A stretch of DNA of 34,990 nucleotides. Origin: Bacteroidales bacterium. GTDB taxonomy: Bacteria > Bacteroidota > Bacteroidia > Bacteroidales > GCA-2748055. Shown here piece by piece: positions 1 to 8,890 of the stretch; the stretch's first letter is position 1, and each line of letters opens with the position of its first letter. The notes beneath the pieces were generated by a model, which was given only the letters and a program-made list of their open reading frames with translations, made no database searches and was not told where the DNA came from. The DNA lies in contig JAIPBT010000005.1 in the NCBI GenBank assembly GCA_021738565.1, forward strand, positions 85,508 to 120,497. The letters run 5' to 3'. Both the position numbers and the translations under genes were made by a program.

Positions 1-1023
1 CAATCCCACCAGGAACCAGTTACTCTTGTCGCCCTGCGGACTGTAAACGACCTCTCCCATCATCCCGTTTGTGTTGATATCCGAAATACGATTGTTGGTA
101 ATATCTCCTGTCAGCACCTGGTCGTCATGCCTCATGACATACTGGAAATTCACCTCCAGCTTGTCTGAAATACTGAGCGTTGCATCCGGACCGGCAAACC
201 AGGCCTGGTTGGTGACCGAAAGCAACTCATGTGTAATCTCTTCCTTCCCCAGGTAACCCATTGCACCAATCCTGAGGAAATCACCGATGTCCTGGGAGAT
301 CCTTCCCAGGTAATTCTTATAGGGATCCTTGTCAAAAAATCCCCCTTCCTGCAGTCCGGACAAACCGTTTCCGTTCACCACCTCGAACATGATGTCGGTG
401 GAGGTGGGCAAACTGTAAGTCAGCATGATCCCCTTGTCATATTTCAGGTTGAAATCCGACAAACCGATTTGAGAGCCATACACATGGTAATCCTCGAAGG
501 TGAGCCGCAACTCGCGCTTAAACAAGGGATCCGATACCTGGAACTGACCCATGTAAATGTCAAGTTCAGTATCAAATAGATTGTCATACACCAGGAAAGC
601 ATCCTCCACTCCGGCAACCTCACCGCGCTCATCCATGAAGAAATAGAAATAATAGGCCAGTTTTTCAGAAAGCTGTCCTCCTGACAACACTTTAACCAGG
701 TAGGGGGCAGACATATCTACCTTACCGTCTCCGGAAAATCCCGCCTGTAGATAACCCTCCAACCGCACAGCGATAGGAAAATCCCTGATCAGCGACAGCT
801 TGTCGTCGCCGGCATCCTGGAAATAACGCGGCGCCTGGTAATCGGTGAGCTTGAAACCGTTTCCGGCAAAAGTGTCGCCATAATCTTTTAATTTGGGCGC
901 TGCAGGCGCATGGCACATCGTACAACTGATACCGTATTTCCTGGCAAAGGCCGGAATAGCTTGTACCTGTTCAACCATGAATAATGCAAGGACGACTGTC
1001 ATAAAGAGTCTGCTGCATTTCAT
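1..1023 (-). CDS. Outer-membrane beta-barrel with N-terminal c-heme site (partial)
   Basis: The reading frame is open from an ATG at 1023 to the window edge (341 codons, no stop), so the C-terminus is missing. Residues 1-22 form a signal peptide ending VQA. Then comes IPAFARKYGISCTMCHAP, placing one CxxCH c-type heme site at residues 34-38, followed by a KLKDYGDTFAGNGF segment. The rest has alternating aromatic/polar strands typical of an outer-membrane barrel (for example YYFYFFMDERG and YNLYLGQF-like strands). This layout, a heme site just before a porin-like barrel, is known in multiheme-cytochrome loci of anaerobes. It starts 12 nt after the pentaheme cytochrome gene, so the two are almost certainly cotranscribed. 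I infer that the pair moves electrons across or near the outer membrane. The donor and acceptor are unknown. The barrel call rests on strand pattern only. Confidence 0.72.
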   Translation of the reverse strand, partial: MKCSRLFMTVVLALFMVEQVQAIPAFARKYGISCTMCHAPAAPKLKDYGDTFAGNGFKLTDYQAPRYFQDAGDDKLSLIRDFPIAVRLEGYLQAGFSGDGKVDMSAPYLVKVLSGGQLSEKLAYYFYFFMDERGEVAGVEDAFLVYDNLFDTELDIYMGQFQVSDPLFKRELRLTFEDYHVYGSQIGLSDFNLKYDKGIMLTYSLPTSTDIMFEVVNGNGLSGLQEGGFFDKDPYKNYLGRISQDIGDFLRIGAMGYLGKEEITHELLSVTNQAWFAGPDATLSISDKLEVNFQYVMRHDDQVLTGDITNNRISDINTNGMMGEVVYSPQGDKSNWFLVGL

Positions 1024-1035
1024 ATCATTCAAAAT

Positions 1036-2388
1036 TTATGGATAGATAGTAACTGTTGTTTCCTGCTCATTGACCATCATGGCGGTGTATTCCTCTTCGG
1101 GGACATCCAAATATTCCCCCACGGATTTTACCAGCAGGCGATAATTCATCACTGCCTTCAAAATGAGCTCACCCGGGGTCACTTCATAGGGGATTTCGAA
1201 GGTGTACGTCTCCACCTTTGTCTCCCGCGGTCCGATCCTGTAATCGACACCCAGCGAGGCCGCGTTCCACTGCATCATGGTCATTCTGCCCTGCGGGTCG
1301 AAATAGGGCATCCTGAAGATCCTGTCGCCCACCGGTACCATCTCCCTGCGCAAACCCTCAAAGTTTTCGATCCCCAAAGGCACCCCCAGATCCTGGTAGG
1401 CCAGTTCCTCGCTGGCAATCGTATATTCTTCCCCCTCGAATCCTTTCTTATCCACCGGCAGGTGGTACACATTTCCTTTTTCATCCACCGCTTCCACATG
1501 CAACCACACAATCCGGTCCTCCACCGATCCCGTCGGGAACTTATGACCGGTCTTCTGGTTATACAGTGTAACTGTCAGCACCATGGGTTCCCCCGGAACA
1601 TAATCCTGCCTGTCGGGTGTCATCCCGATCTCCACGGTTCCTCTGATCTTCCCGGGATCATGTGCCCCGTTGAACAGGTGCATCTTTGCATCATCATAAC
1701 GGGCACCCATTTTGGCTGTTTTGCCCGGAGCATCGGGCATGTGACAATCGTGGCAAACGACTCCCTCAGCATAATAAGGTCCCTCCTGCAGCTCCAGGTG
1801 GGTAGATTTTACCCACACATCGTGGGGACTCTTTTCGTTATGACAAACGCCACAGAATTCCGCTGTACGGTAGAAGGCCGTGGTATCGATCTCGTGGTTG
1901 GGGGAAGTCACCTCCCCTTTCCGGGCGCTGAATTTGGGACCACCGGGTTCGAGAATGTAGTTGTGATTGAACGGAATATCACCTTCAAAGCCCTTGATGT
2001 TGTGACATACATCACAACTGACGGATTCATTGGCGCGCGGATTGGTCTTCGGATCGGGGGGCGGCATATCACCTGCCAGGAAGGCCATGGGTGTATGGCA
2101 GCCATTGCACCCTTCATGCACAGCTGCCGGAATGTCCGGATCATTCTCCGTATGTGCCACTGCCAGTTTGAAATACTCAATCTCGTCCCATTCATGGTTG
2201 TAGGCATCCGACATCATGGACTGGTCCCATTGCTGGTAGAAAAGGTCGTGACACTGGTTGCAATACCCGGGTTTTTCGAAATCATCATAGGAATATCGCA
2301 CTTCCCAGATAGCATGAAAGGAAACGGAGAACAATCCCAGCAGGGTGATCATGATCACCGGCAGGAGAACTTTTTTTCGTTTTTTCAT
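1036..2388 (-). CDS. Pentaheme c-type cytochrome
   Basis: A 450-residue protein with an N-terminal basic/hydrophobic segment (residues 1-25, MKKRKKVLLPVIMITLLG), which could be a signal peptide or membrane anchor. Five CxxCH heme sites follow: residues 43-47 (CNQCH), 94-98 (CNGCH), 125-129 (CDVCH), 179-183 (CGVCH) and 212-216 (CHDCH). Numerous extra His residues (H25, H80, H142, H189, H197) could be distal ligands. The heme part resembles the cytochrome c554/multiheme family. Residues about 250-450 contain no heme site and look like a beta-sandwich with a TGHKFPTG motif (280-287) that recurs in this cytochrome type. It is the first gene of a two-gene unit with the heme-barrel gene downstream. 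A Fur-family-like palindrome and a plausible promoter lie upstream. The redox partner and substrate cannot be read from sequence. Confidence 0.88.
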   Translation of the reverse strand: MKKRKKVLLPVIMITLLGLFSVSFHAIWEVRYSYDDFEKPGYCNQCHDLFYQQWDQSMMSDAYNHEWDEIEYFKLAVAHTENDPDIPAAVHEGCNGCHTPMAFLAGDMPPPDPKTNPRANESVSCDVCHNIKGFEGDIPFNHNYILEPGGPKFSARKGEVTSPNHEIDTTAFYRTAEFCGVCHNEKSPHDVWVKSTHLELQEGPYYAEGVVCHDCHMPDAPGKTAKMGARYDDAKMHLFNGAHDPGKIRGTVEIGMTPDRQDYVPGEPMVLTVTLYNQKTGHKFPTGSVEDRIVWLHVEAVDEKGNVYHLPVDKKGFEGEEYTIASEELAYQDLGVPLGIENFEGLRREMVPVGDRIFRMPYFDPQGRMTMMQWNAASLGVDYRIGPRETKVETYTFEIPYEVTPGELILKAVMNYRLLVKSVGEYLDVPEEEYTAMMVNEQETTVTIYP

Positions 2389-2467
2389 AGATCAGATCGT
2401 TGGTGCAGACTGTGCTCATCCATTTCAGTCTCCCGGATAAAGGACTGTTCATGGAATCTTAGTCAAA

Positions 2468-2498
2468 TAAATTTATGAAAAATTCCTACCCATATCAA
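2468..2498 (-). promoter_or_regulatory. Candidate promoter of the cytochrome operon
   Basis: On the minus strand a TTG (2498-2496) is followed after 20 nt by TAAATTTA (2475-2468). This is 7 of 8 matches to the Bacteroidota primary sigma element TAnnTTTG at the expected spacing. It would give a leader of about 75 nt before the start at 2388. No transcript data are available, so this is a pattern match only. Confidence 0.4.
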
Positions 2499-2531
2499 TA
2501 TAAAGCTGCTGAATTTCAGGAGTTAAAGTAT

Positions 2532-2548
2532 TTTAGAATGATTCTAAA
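2532..2548. promoter_or_regulatory. Fur/PerR-type 7-1-7 palindrome
   Basis: TTTAGAATGATTCTAAA is a perfect inverted repeat around one central base. Its inner 15 bases (2533-2547) have the TTAGAAT-N-ATTCTAA form of Fur-superfamily boxes, closest to PerR boxes. It lies about 35 bp upstream of the candidate -33 element of the cytochrome operon and is the only clear operator in this intergenic stretch. The gene upstream ends at 2708 pointing the same way, so the likely target is the pentaheme cytochrome. The rest of 2389-2707 holds no gene that I can support. Confidence 0.45.
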
Positions 2549-2707
2549 GTAGAGTATTAAGTCGATATACGGCAGTGCCTGCGCAGCCTGTCATTTACAG
2601 CTTCAACCGCCATGAAGATCAAAAGGGATAGGGCCGCACCCGGGCTGTGCCACCAAATGGCTTGCCGAATACCGTAATTGTTCCAGGATCTGTATTTTTT
2701 TCCGTGC

Positions 2708-4240
2708 TTATTCGGATATCGCCTCCTTCAGTATCTTCAGCATCTCCTCGTCCATCATCAATCCGTCCACTTCGGTAAATTCCGTGTCCCTGCGATTATT
2801 TTCAGCCACACCAAAGCTGCCCCTGAAGTTCCACATGGCCCAGCCCAGGTCATACTCCTGCCAGGTCTCCAGCATATATTCCATCCATTCCATGGTGACC
2901 TCGCGCGGGGCCCTTTCGTATACGCCCCACTCGCCCACCATGATCCCGATATTATGCTCATTCATAAAGTTGATCCACGGTTCAAGGTGATCCTGCCGGT
3001 AGATGCTGTCCCAATCAGCATTGGGAGCATTCTCAGTCACAAATCCCCCCTCCTTTAACAGCACCGCCTCATTGGCATTGCTCCAGACATTGCCTGGAAT
3101 GATCACCACCGGATCCTGGGCTGCACCCTCAGTAAACAGCGACAAACGGCCAAAGGTAATCCACTCACCGCCCACGGCATGCACGGTAAGTTCTTTCGTT
3201 CCGGCCGGTACGGCAAATTGCATGGTATCGAGGTATACCCCCGTTTTGGTGCCTGTGCTGCGGTCTGTCTCATGTGCCACAACTTCATCCGATTCCGGAT
3301 CAAATGAACGTTCAAAGATCACCCGGACTCCAGACCTGACCTCCATCGTTGATGGACCACACACACGCAAAATGATGATCTCGGCAGGGGTTTCTTCTGC
3401 AAAATGGTGCTTCACGGTAAGCGGAATGCCAGGGCTTCCTTCCCCGCCCGCGCGAATATGCTGTCCAAGATACTGATTACTGGGCCATTCAGGATCAGGT
3501 CCATACTCATTATTGGTCCAGTTCGCCCCGCAATGCGTAATGCTCATTGGCCAGTACCCCCTGAACATCTGCACCACATCATAAGGTGCCAGCTCCGGAA
3601 TAGGGTCGCGACCCACATTCCAGCCGTCCGACATGATCAGCCGGTCGGGATCCACTTCACGAATGGCTTCAATGGCGCGGATGGCCACTTCAAGGTAGGC
3701 CTCCTTGGAAGTCCCTACCGGCTCATTTAACAGGTTAAAACTTACATTGTCATTACTGATGCCCTTGTAACGCTCAGCCATCTGCCGCCACAGCGAAACA
3801 AATGCATCCTGCGCAGATTTCCCTGTCCACAAACTGGAATCGGGTGAATAGAGGTCCCTTGCATTGATGCAGTAACCCGGAGCATGGTGCAGGTTGATAC
3901 AGACGTGGATCCCGTATTTTTCACCAAATTCAATGGCCTGGTCCAGGTCCTCCATGGGACCTTCAGAAAGCTGGTCCCATTTCCCCGGTTCCGTAATACA
4001 ACGGTAGTCCATGGGCAAACGCACAAAATTAAATCCGTAATCGGAGATCAGTTGAAAATCACGTTCCAGGTAAGGTTCACATTGCCAGCCGCTGGTAAAT
4101 TTCTCCAGCAGGTTGAATCCATGCAGGTTGGAGAGGTCCTTGTGGTCGACTTCGGGGAGTGTTTTTATATTTTTCTCATTGCTGCAGGAAGCAAGGGCAG
4201 TCAGCAAAATCAGGACAGCAAAATAACGGGATACTTTCAT
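2708..4240 (-). CDS. GH5-family glycoside hydrolase lipoprotein with inserted domain
   Basis: A 510-residue lipoprotein: signal peptide with lipobox LASC, acylated Cys19, so it should be exported and anchored. The fold is the (beta/alpha)8 clan A type of family GH5 (cellulase/mannanase-like). FNLLNEP puts the acid/base at Glu173 and VGEWGVYE puts the nucleophile at Glu437. RLPMDYR (74-80) and NLHHAPGY (116-123) are typical strand-end motifs. The spacing between the two catalytic Glu is 264 residues, much longer than the roughly 100-150 usual for GH5. The extra stretch, about residues 245-375, reads as beta-strands (for example FAVPAGTKELTVHAVGGEW), probably an inserted beta-sandwich or carbohydrate-binding module. 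Start chosen at the ATG giving a standard signal peptide. Substrate not predictable. It is not next to SusCD genes. Confidence 0.85.
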   Translation of the reverse strand: MKVSRYFAVLILLTALASCSNEKNIKTLPEVDHKDLSNLHGFNLLEKFTSGWQCEPYLERDFQLISDYGFNFVRLPMDYRCITEPGKWDQLSEGPMEDLDQAIEFGEKYGIHVCINLHHAPGYCINARDLYSPDSSLWTGKSAQDAFVSLWRQMAERYKGISNDNVSFNLLNEPVGTSKEAYLEVAIRAIEAIREVDPDRLIMSDGWNVGRDPIPELAPYDVVQMFRGYWPMSITHCGANWTNNEYGPDPEWPSNQYLGQHIRAGGEGSPGIPLTVKHHFAEETPAEIIILRVCGPSTMEVRSGVRVIFERSFDPESDEVVAHETDRSTGTKTGVYLDTMQFAVPAGTKELTVHAVGGEWITFGRLSLFTEGAAQDPVVIIPGNVWSNANEAVLLKEGGFVTENAPNADWDSIYRQDHLEPWINFMNEHNIGIMVGEWGVYERAPREVTMEWMEYMLETWQEYDLGWAMWNFRGSFGVAENNRRDTEFTEVDGLMMDEEMLKILKEAISE

Positions 4241-4341
4241 TTGATAAGTTTAATATCAGTTTCAAAAAGGAAAACTAATAAAAATATTCTGCATTGCTAA
4301 TTTCCTGTTAAGATCAATGAAAAATATTTTCTTCAAACAAA

Positions 4342-4373
4342 TTGCCATATTAACTGTTAAACTTTTATATTTG
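4342..4373 (+). promoter_or_regulatory. Bacteroidota-type promoter of the Cys-rich gene
   Basis: TTG at 4342-4344, a 21-nt spacer, then TATATTTG at 4366-4373, an exact match to TAnnTTTG. The start codon at 4387 lies only 13 nt beyond the element, so the mRNA leader should be very short (under about 10 nt). Confidence 0.55.
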
Positions 4374-4386
4374 ACCGAAATAAGAG

Positions 4387-4806
4387 ATGTTTAAGAAGGT
4401 ATTCCATATTGTCATCGCGGCCCTGATCCTGGTCTCTTCGACCGGTTTCAGTGTCAACATGCATTTCTGCCATGAGCATCTTATTGACATGGCGCTGAAT
4501 GTTCCGGCAGAGAATTGCTGCGGAGGCGATGACGACATGCTGGTTTGCTGCACAATTGCCGTGCAACCGGAAAACAACCATTGCGAAGACAAATCCATTT
4601 CAGTAAAAACTTCCGGGGAATATGTAACAACTGTTTATCATTTCAATTTTGATGATTCGTTCAGCTTTGATCTTCCCTGGTTGACATACCCGGATTTATT
4701 TACAGTTAACAACGACAACCAATCAACGTTTGCTTTTGCTGAACTGAGGAGTCCGCCCGGTATCCCAGGTGTGTCATTGCCACAGATTCAGTCCTTTCTT
4801 CTTTGA
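4387..4806 (+). CDS. HYC_CC_PP-type Cys-rich exported protein
   Basis: A 139-residue protein with a signal peptide (residues 1-23). It has paired Cys/His sites: HFCHEH at 26-31, NCC at 43-45, CC at 54-55, HC at 65-66, and an SPPG motif near the C-terminus. This order (H-x-C, CC, PP) matches the small Bacteroidota family annotated HYC_CC_PP, which commonly sits beside heavy-metal RND pumps. The function is not established. Thiol/His clusters in an exported protein upstream of a Cu/Ag pump suggest periplasmic metal binding (inference). It has its own promoter and is followed by a terminator, so it is a single-gene unit that could be expressed separately from the pump. Confidence 0.75.
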   Translation: MFKKVFHIVIAALILVSSTGFSVNMHFCHEHLIDMALNVPAENCCGGDDDMLVCCTIAVQPENNHCEDKSISVKTSGEYVTTVYHFNFDDSFSFDLPWLTYPDLFTVNNDNQSTFAFAELRSPPGIPGVSLPQIQSFLL

Positions 4807-4836
4807 TCTGCTTTCAACTTTTTGTATATGTCCCTT

Positions 4837-4868
4837 TCAACTGAACATGGATTCAGTTGATCTGTTTT
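4837..4868 (+). terminator. Rho-independent terminator
   Basis: A perfect 9-bp stem, TCAACTGAA (4837-4845) with TTCAGTTGA (4852-4860), a 6-nt loop and then TCTGTTTTT. It ends the Cys-rich gene transcript before the CusA operon. Confidence 0.75.
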
Positions 4869-4897
4869 TGCAACCTTCATAAAAATTCTTACCTTTA
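4868..4897 (+). promoter_or_regulatory. Candidate promoter of the CusA operon
   Basis: TTG (4868-4870), a 19-nt spacer, then TACCTTTA (4890-4897), 7 of 8 to TAnnTTTG. It begins inside the T-run of the preceding terminator and would leave a leader of roughly 135 nt before the start at 5039. Pattern match only. Confidence 0.35.
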
Positions 4898-5038
4898 AAG
4901 AACTGTGTTTCAGGCAGGATCACGGCAAACAGGATTCCTGCAACCGAAAATAATCACACGATAAAAAGCAGAGAGCAACCAGGACATATCCAATTCATTC
5001 CATCAATGGTATTTTAAATATATAAGCAGAATCCAATT

Positions 5039-8000
5039 ATGTTAAACAGAATAATAAAATTCTTTCTTGAAAACAAGCTGGTAACGGTGCTGATCCTTGC
5101 AGGTTTCATTGCCTGGGGAATGATTACCGCTCCGTTTGGCTGGGACCTTGGCGGACTGCCTTCCGATCCGGTTCCGGTGGATGCCATCCCCGATATCGGG
5201 GAAAACCAGCAAATCGTATTTACAAAATGGATGGGAAGGTCGCCCCAGGACATTGAGGACCAGATCTCCTATCCGCTCACCACCTACATGCTGGGTATTC
5301 CCGGTGTGAAGTCTATCAGGAGCACTTCCGTGTTCGGATTCTCAAGTATCTTCATCATATTCAATGAAGATGTCGAATTTTACTGGTCCCGCTCCAGGAT
5401 CCTCGAAAAACTCAATGCACTTCCTTCAGGATTGCTTCCCGATGATGTTCAGCCTGCACTGGGACCGGATGCCACGGCACTGGGCCAGGTGTTCTGGTAC
5501 ACGCTGGAAGGACGCGATCCCGAAGGCAATCCCACGGGGGGATGGGACCTGCATGAAATCCGGACCGTCCAGGATTTTTATGTGAAATATGGACTGAATG
5601 CCACCGAAGGGGTCTCAGAAGTGGCTTCCATTGGTGGTTACGTGCAGGAATACCAGGTAGATGTGAATCCAGATGCCCTGAAAGCATACAAGATCCCACT
5701 CCACCAGGTGATGATGGCTGTACAGAAATCAAACCGCGATGTGGGCGCAAAGACCATCGAGATCAACCAGGCGGAATACCTGGTGCGCGGACTGGGTTAT
5801 GTGAAGAGTGTGGAGGACCTTGAAGAGGCCGTGGTTGCGGTGAAGGAAAATGTCCCTGTGCGTATCAAAGATATCGCTGTCGTTCAACTCGGCCCTGCCA
5901 CAAGGCGGGGTGCACTTGACAAAGACGGAGCGGAAGTTGTAGGTGGCGTAGTGGTGGCACGCTACGGTGCCAACCCGCTGCAGGTGATCAATAATGTAAA
6001 GGACAAGATCGCGGAGATCGCCCCCGGACTACCGAAAAAAACACTGGCAGACGGTACTGAGAGTCAGCTCACCATCGTACCCTTTTATGATCGTTCTGAA
6101 CTCATCTACGAAACCCTGGGAACGCTGGAAGAAGCGCTCTCCCTCGAGATCCTTATCGCCATCCTCGTGGTGATTGTCATGGTGTTTAACCTGCGGGCCT
6201 CCCTGCTGATATCAAGTCTTCTACCCATCTCGGTGCTCATGGTATTTATCTCCATGCGCTATTTCGGGGTGGATGCGAACATCGTGGCGCTCTCCGGTAT
6301 CGCCATCGCCATCGGTACCATGGTAGACCTTGGGATCATCCTGTCGGAGAATATCATTAAACACCTGGAGGAGGCCCCGCCTGATCAAAAACTGAATACC
6401 ACCATCTACAATGGTGCGGCTGAAGTGTCATCCGCGATACTTACCGCCGTATCCACGACCATCGTGAGTTTCATCCCGGTATTCACCATGCAGGCGGCTG
6501 AAGGAAAACTGTTCGGTCCACTGGCTTTCACCAAAACATTTGCACTGGTGGCAGCACTGATCGTTACCCTGTTCATTCTTCCCACACTTTCCTACTTTTT
6601 CTTCGGCGCCAGGGTAAAACGCCGCAATGTTGCCCGTTGGCTGAATCTCGCACTGGTGCCTGCAGGTATCCTGGCAATCATCTTTGGTGCCGGTCTCGGT
6701 GGGATGGTCCTGCTGGCATTCGGTATTACCGCGCTACTGAAAGAACAGCTCAGCGTGGATTCGGTTGATCCCGAAGCAAAAGGTTTCGCAGCACGCATGA
6801 AACAAATCGGGCTGAAGACACTCGAACATTCACACCTGATCATCTCAGTGATCGCGATCACATGGTTGCTGGCCCGTTACTGGCTGCCCCTCGGACCATC
6901 GAAAAGTCTGTTGACCAACTTCATTTTCGTGGGGATACTGGTAGGGGTGATCCTGGGTGGCTTCACCCTGCTGGAGAAATATTACAGGAACATCCTGACA
7001 TGGACCCTCAACCATAAAAGACCATTTCTAAGCCTTTCTGCCTTTCTCATCGTTCTGGGAATTACGATCTGGATGGGTTTCAATAACGTATTCGGATTCG
7101 TGGCAAAAGGATTTGACGTCACGAAGACCAACATACGTACCACCAAGGTGTGGTCGGGACTTGCACATACTTTTCCGGGGATCGGTAAGGAATTCATGCC
7201 TGCACTGGATGAAGGCAGTTTTCTCCTGATGCCCACTACCATGCCACACTCTGGCGTTGAATACAACAGGAAGGTGATGGGTCAGATCGATATGCTGGTG
7301 ACCAACATTCCCGAAGTGGAACTCACCGTAGGTAAGATGGGACGCGTAGAATCAGCGCTGGACCCAGCCCCGGTATCCATGTTTGAGAATGTGATCAATT
7401 ACAAACCGGAGTATATCCTGAACACGAAAGGCCACCGGCAGAAATTCAAAACCGATGATGACGGGAATTTCATCATGACAACGGGGGATACGATATTCAA
7501 CCGGGAAGCCGTACTGCAGGAGATCAAGGCAGAAGACCTGGTTCCCGATGAGGACGGCAGGTATTTCAGTAACTGGCGGGAACATATTAAATCTCCGGAC
7601 GATATCTGGGATGAAATTGTCAGTGTGACAAAGATCCCGGGGCTTACCTCTGCTCCAAAACTCCAGCCCATTGAGACCAGGCTGGTGATGTTGCAGACCG
7701 GGATGCGGGCCCCGATGGGGATCAAGGTGTACGGACCGGATCTCCCAACCATCGAACAATTCGGACTGCAATTGGAGAACATCCTGAAACAGGTTCCCTC
7801 TGTGAAATCAGAAGCGGTTTTTGCCGACAGGATCGTGGGGAAACCCTATATCCACCTGGACATCAACCGGGAAGAGATCGCACGTTACGGGTTAAATGTG
7901 GAAGATGTGCAACGCACCATTGAGACCGCCATCGGGGGAATGAAGATCTCCTCCACCGTTGAAGGCAGGGAAAGGTTTCCGATCAGGGTACGCTACCCGC

Positions 8001-8890
8001 GTGAACTCAGGGATGACCCGGCATCGTTGGGGAAAATCCTGATGCCTACTCCCACCGGGGCACAGATCCCGCTTGACCAGGTCCTTGACATCGAATATGT
8101 CAGGGGACCCCAGGCCATCAAAAGCGAAGAGACATTCCTGGTTGGCTACGTATTGTTTGATAAAAGAGACGGCTTCTCTGAAGTAACCGTTGTGAATGAC
8201 GCCCGGAAAGCTATTGAGGACAGGATCGATGAAGGCAGCCTGGATGTCCCGGCAGGGATCAGTTACAAATTCTCCGGAAGCTATGAAAACCAGGTAAGAG
8301 CCGAAAAGAGACTTTCGATCATCGTACCTCTGGTACTCGTGATCGTCTTCCTGATCCTCTATTTCCAGTTCAAATCCGTGACTACTTCGTTCATGGTGTT
8401 CTCCGGGATCGCTATGGCTTTCAGCGGAGGATTTATTATGATATGGCTTTACGGACAGGGATGGTTTGTGGACTTTTCTCTGTTCGGTACAAACATCCGG
8501 GAACTGTTCCAGATGCATACCATCAACATGAGTGTTGCGGTATGGGTCGGCTTCATTGCCCTGTTCGGAATCGCCACCGATAACGGGGTGCTGATCGCTA
8601 CCTACCTGGACCAGAGTTTCAGGAAGAACAAGCCCGCAACGCGGAATGAGGTGAGGGATGCTACCGTCGAGGCAGGGATGCGCAGGATCAGGCCGGCGCT
8701 CATGACCGTATCAACAACCATGATCGCCCTGCTGCCGGTCCTTACCTCAACGGGACGCGGGGCCGACATTATGATCCCCATGGCAATTCCCTCTTTCGGG
8801 GGAATGGCATTCGCCCTGGTGAGCATTTTCGTTGTACCGGTTCTCTATAGCTTCAGGGAAGAGAGAATACTTAAAAACAGGCAATCATGA
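5039..8890 (+). CDS. cusA: CusA-type Cu(I)/Ag(I) RND efflux pump
   Basis: A 1283-residue inner-membrane RND permease of the heavy-metal (HME) class. It would drive Cu(I)/Ag(I) from periplasm or cytoplasm through CusB and the outer-membrane channel using protons. TM4 carries Asp430 and Glu437 (GTMVDLGIILSEN), with the same 7-residue spacing as the TM4 acids of E. coli CusA. The three Met ligands of CusA (M573, M623, M672) align with M731 (LLMPTT), M781 (APVSMFE) and M884 (RLVMLQTG), which favours monovalent copper/silver over zinc or cobalt. It is about 240 residues longer than E. coli CusA. The extra parts are four hydrophobic segments between TM6 and TM7 (about 534-645) and a soluble insert before M884 (about 790-865). 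Its stop overlaps an ATG (ATGA, 8887-8890). The TolC-like and CusB genes follow. Confidence 0.95.
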   Translation: MLNRIIKFFLENKLVTVLILAGFIAWGMITAPFGWDLGGLPSDPVPVDAIPDIGENQQIVFTKWMGRSPQDIEDQISYPLTTYMLGIPGVKSIRSTSVFGFSSIFIIFNEDVEFYWSRSRILEKLNALPSGLLPDDVQPALGPDATALGQVFWYTLEGRDPEGNPTGGWDLHEIRTVQDFYVKYGLNATEGVSEVASIGGYVQEYQVDVNPDALKAYKIPLHQVMMAVQKSNRDVGAKTIEINQAEYLVRGLGYVKSVEDLEEAVVAVKENVPVRIKDIAVVQLGPATRRGALDKDGAEVVGGVVVARYGANPLQVINNVKDKIAEIAPGLPKKTLADGTESQLTIVPFYDRSELIYETLGTLEEALSLEILIAILVVIVMVFNLRASLLISSLLPISVLMVFISMRYFGVDANIVALSGIAIAIGTMVDLGIILSENIIKHLEEAPPDQKLNTTIYNGAAEVSSAILTAVSTTIVSFIPVFTMQAAEGKLFGPLAFTKTFALVAALIVTLFILPTLSYFFFGARVKRRNVARWLNLALVPAGILAIIFGAGLGGMVLLAFGITALLKEQLSVDSVDPEAKGFAARMKQIGLKTLEHSHLIISVIAITWLLARYWLPLGPSKSLLTNFIFVGILVGVILGGFTLLEKYYRNILTWTLNHKRPFLSLSAFLIVLGITIWMGFNNVFGFVAKGFDVTKTNIRTTKVWSGLAHTFPGIGKEFMPALDEGSFLLMPTTMPHSGVEYNRKVMGQIDMLVTNIPEVELTVGKMGRVESALDPAPVSMFENVINYKPEYILNTKGHRQKFKTDDDGNFIMTTGDTIFNREAVLQEIKAEDLVPDEDGRYFSNWREHIKSPDDIWDEIVSVTKIPGLTSAPKLQPIETRLVMLQTGMRAPMGIKVYGPDLPTIEQFGLQLENILKQVPSVKSEAVFADRIVGKPYIHLDINREEIARYGLNVEDVQRTIETAIGGMKISSTVEGRERFPIRVRYPRELRDDPASLGKILMPTPTGAQIPLDQVLDIEYVRGPQAIKSEETFLVGYVLFDKRDGFSEVTVVNDARKAIEDRIDEGSLDVPAGISYKFSGSYENQVRAEKRLSIIVPLVLVIVFLILYFQFKSVTTSFMVFSGIAMAFSGGFIMIWLYGQGWFVDFSLFGTNIRELFQMHTINMSVAVWVGFIALFGIATDNGVLIATYLDQSFRKNKPATRNEVRDATVEAGMRRIRPALMTVSTTMIALLPVLTSTGRGADIMIPMAIPSFGGMAFALVSIFVVPVLYSFREERILKNRQS

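Noticed and set aside
1462-2478. A 338-codon plus-strand frame opposite the pentaheme cytochrome
   Set aside because: Antisense shadow of a gene with five clear CxxCH motifs. No family features, and Cys/His-rich only because of the opposite strand.
7892-8518. A 208-codon minus-strand frame inside cusA
   Set aside because: Lies wholly within a strongly conserved RND pump gene and shows no recognisable domain.
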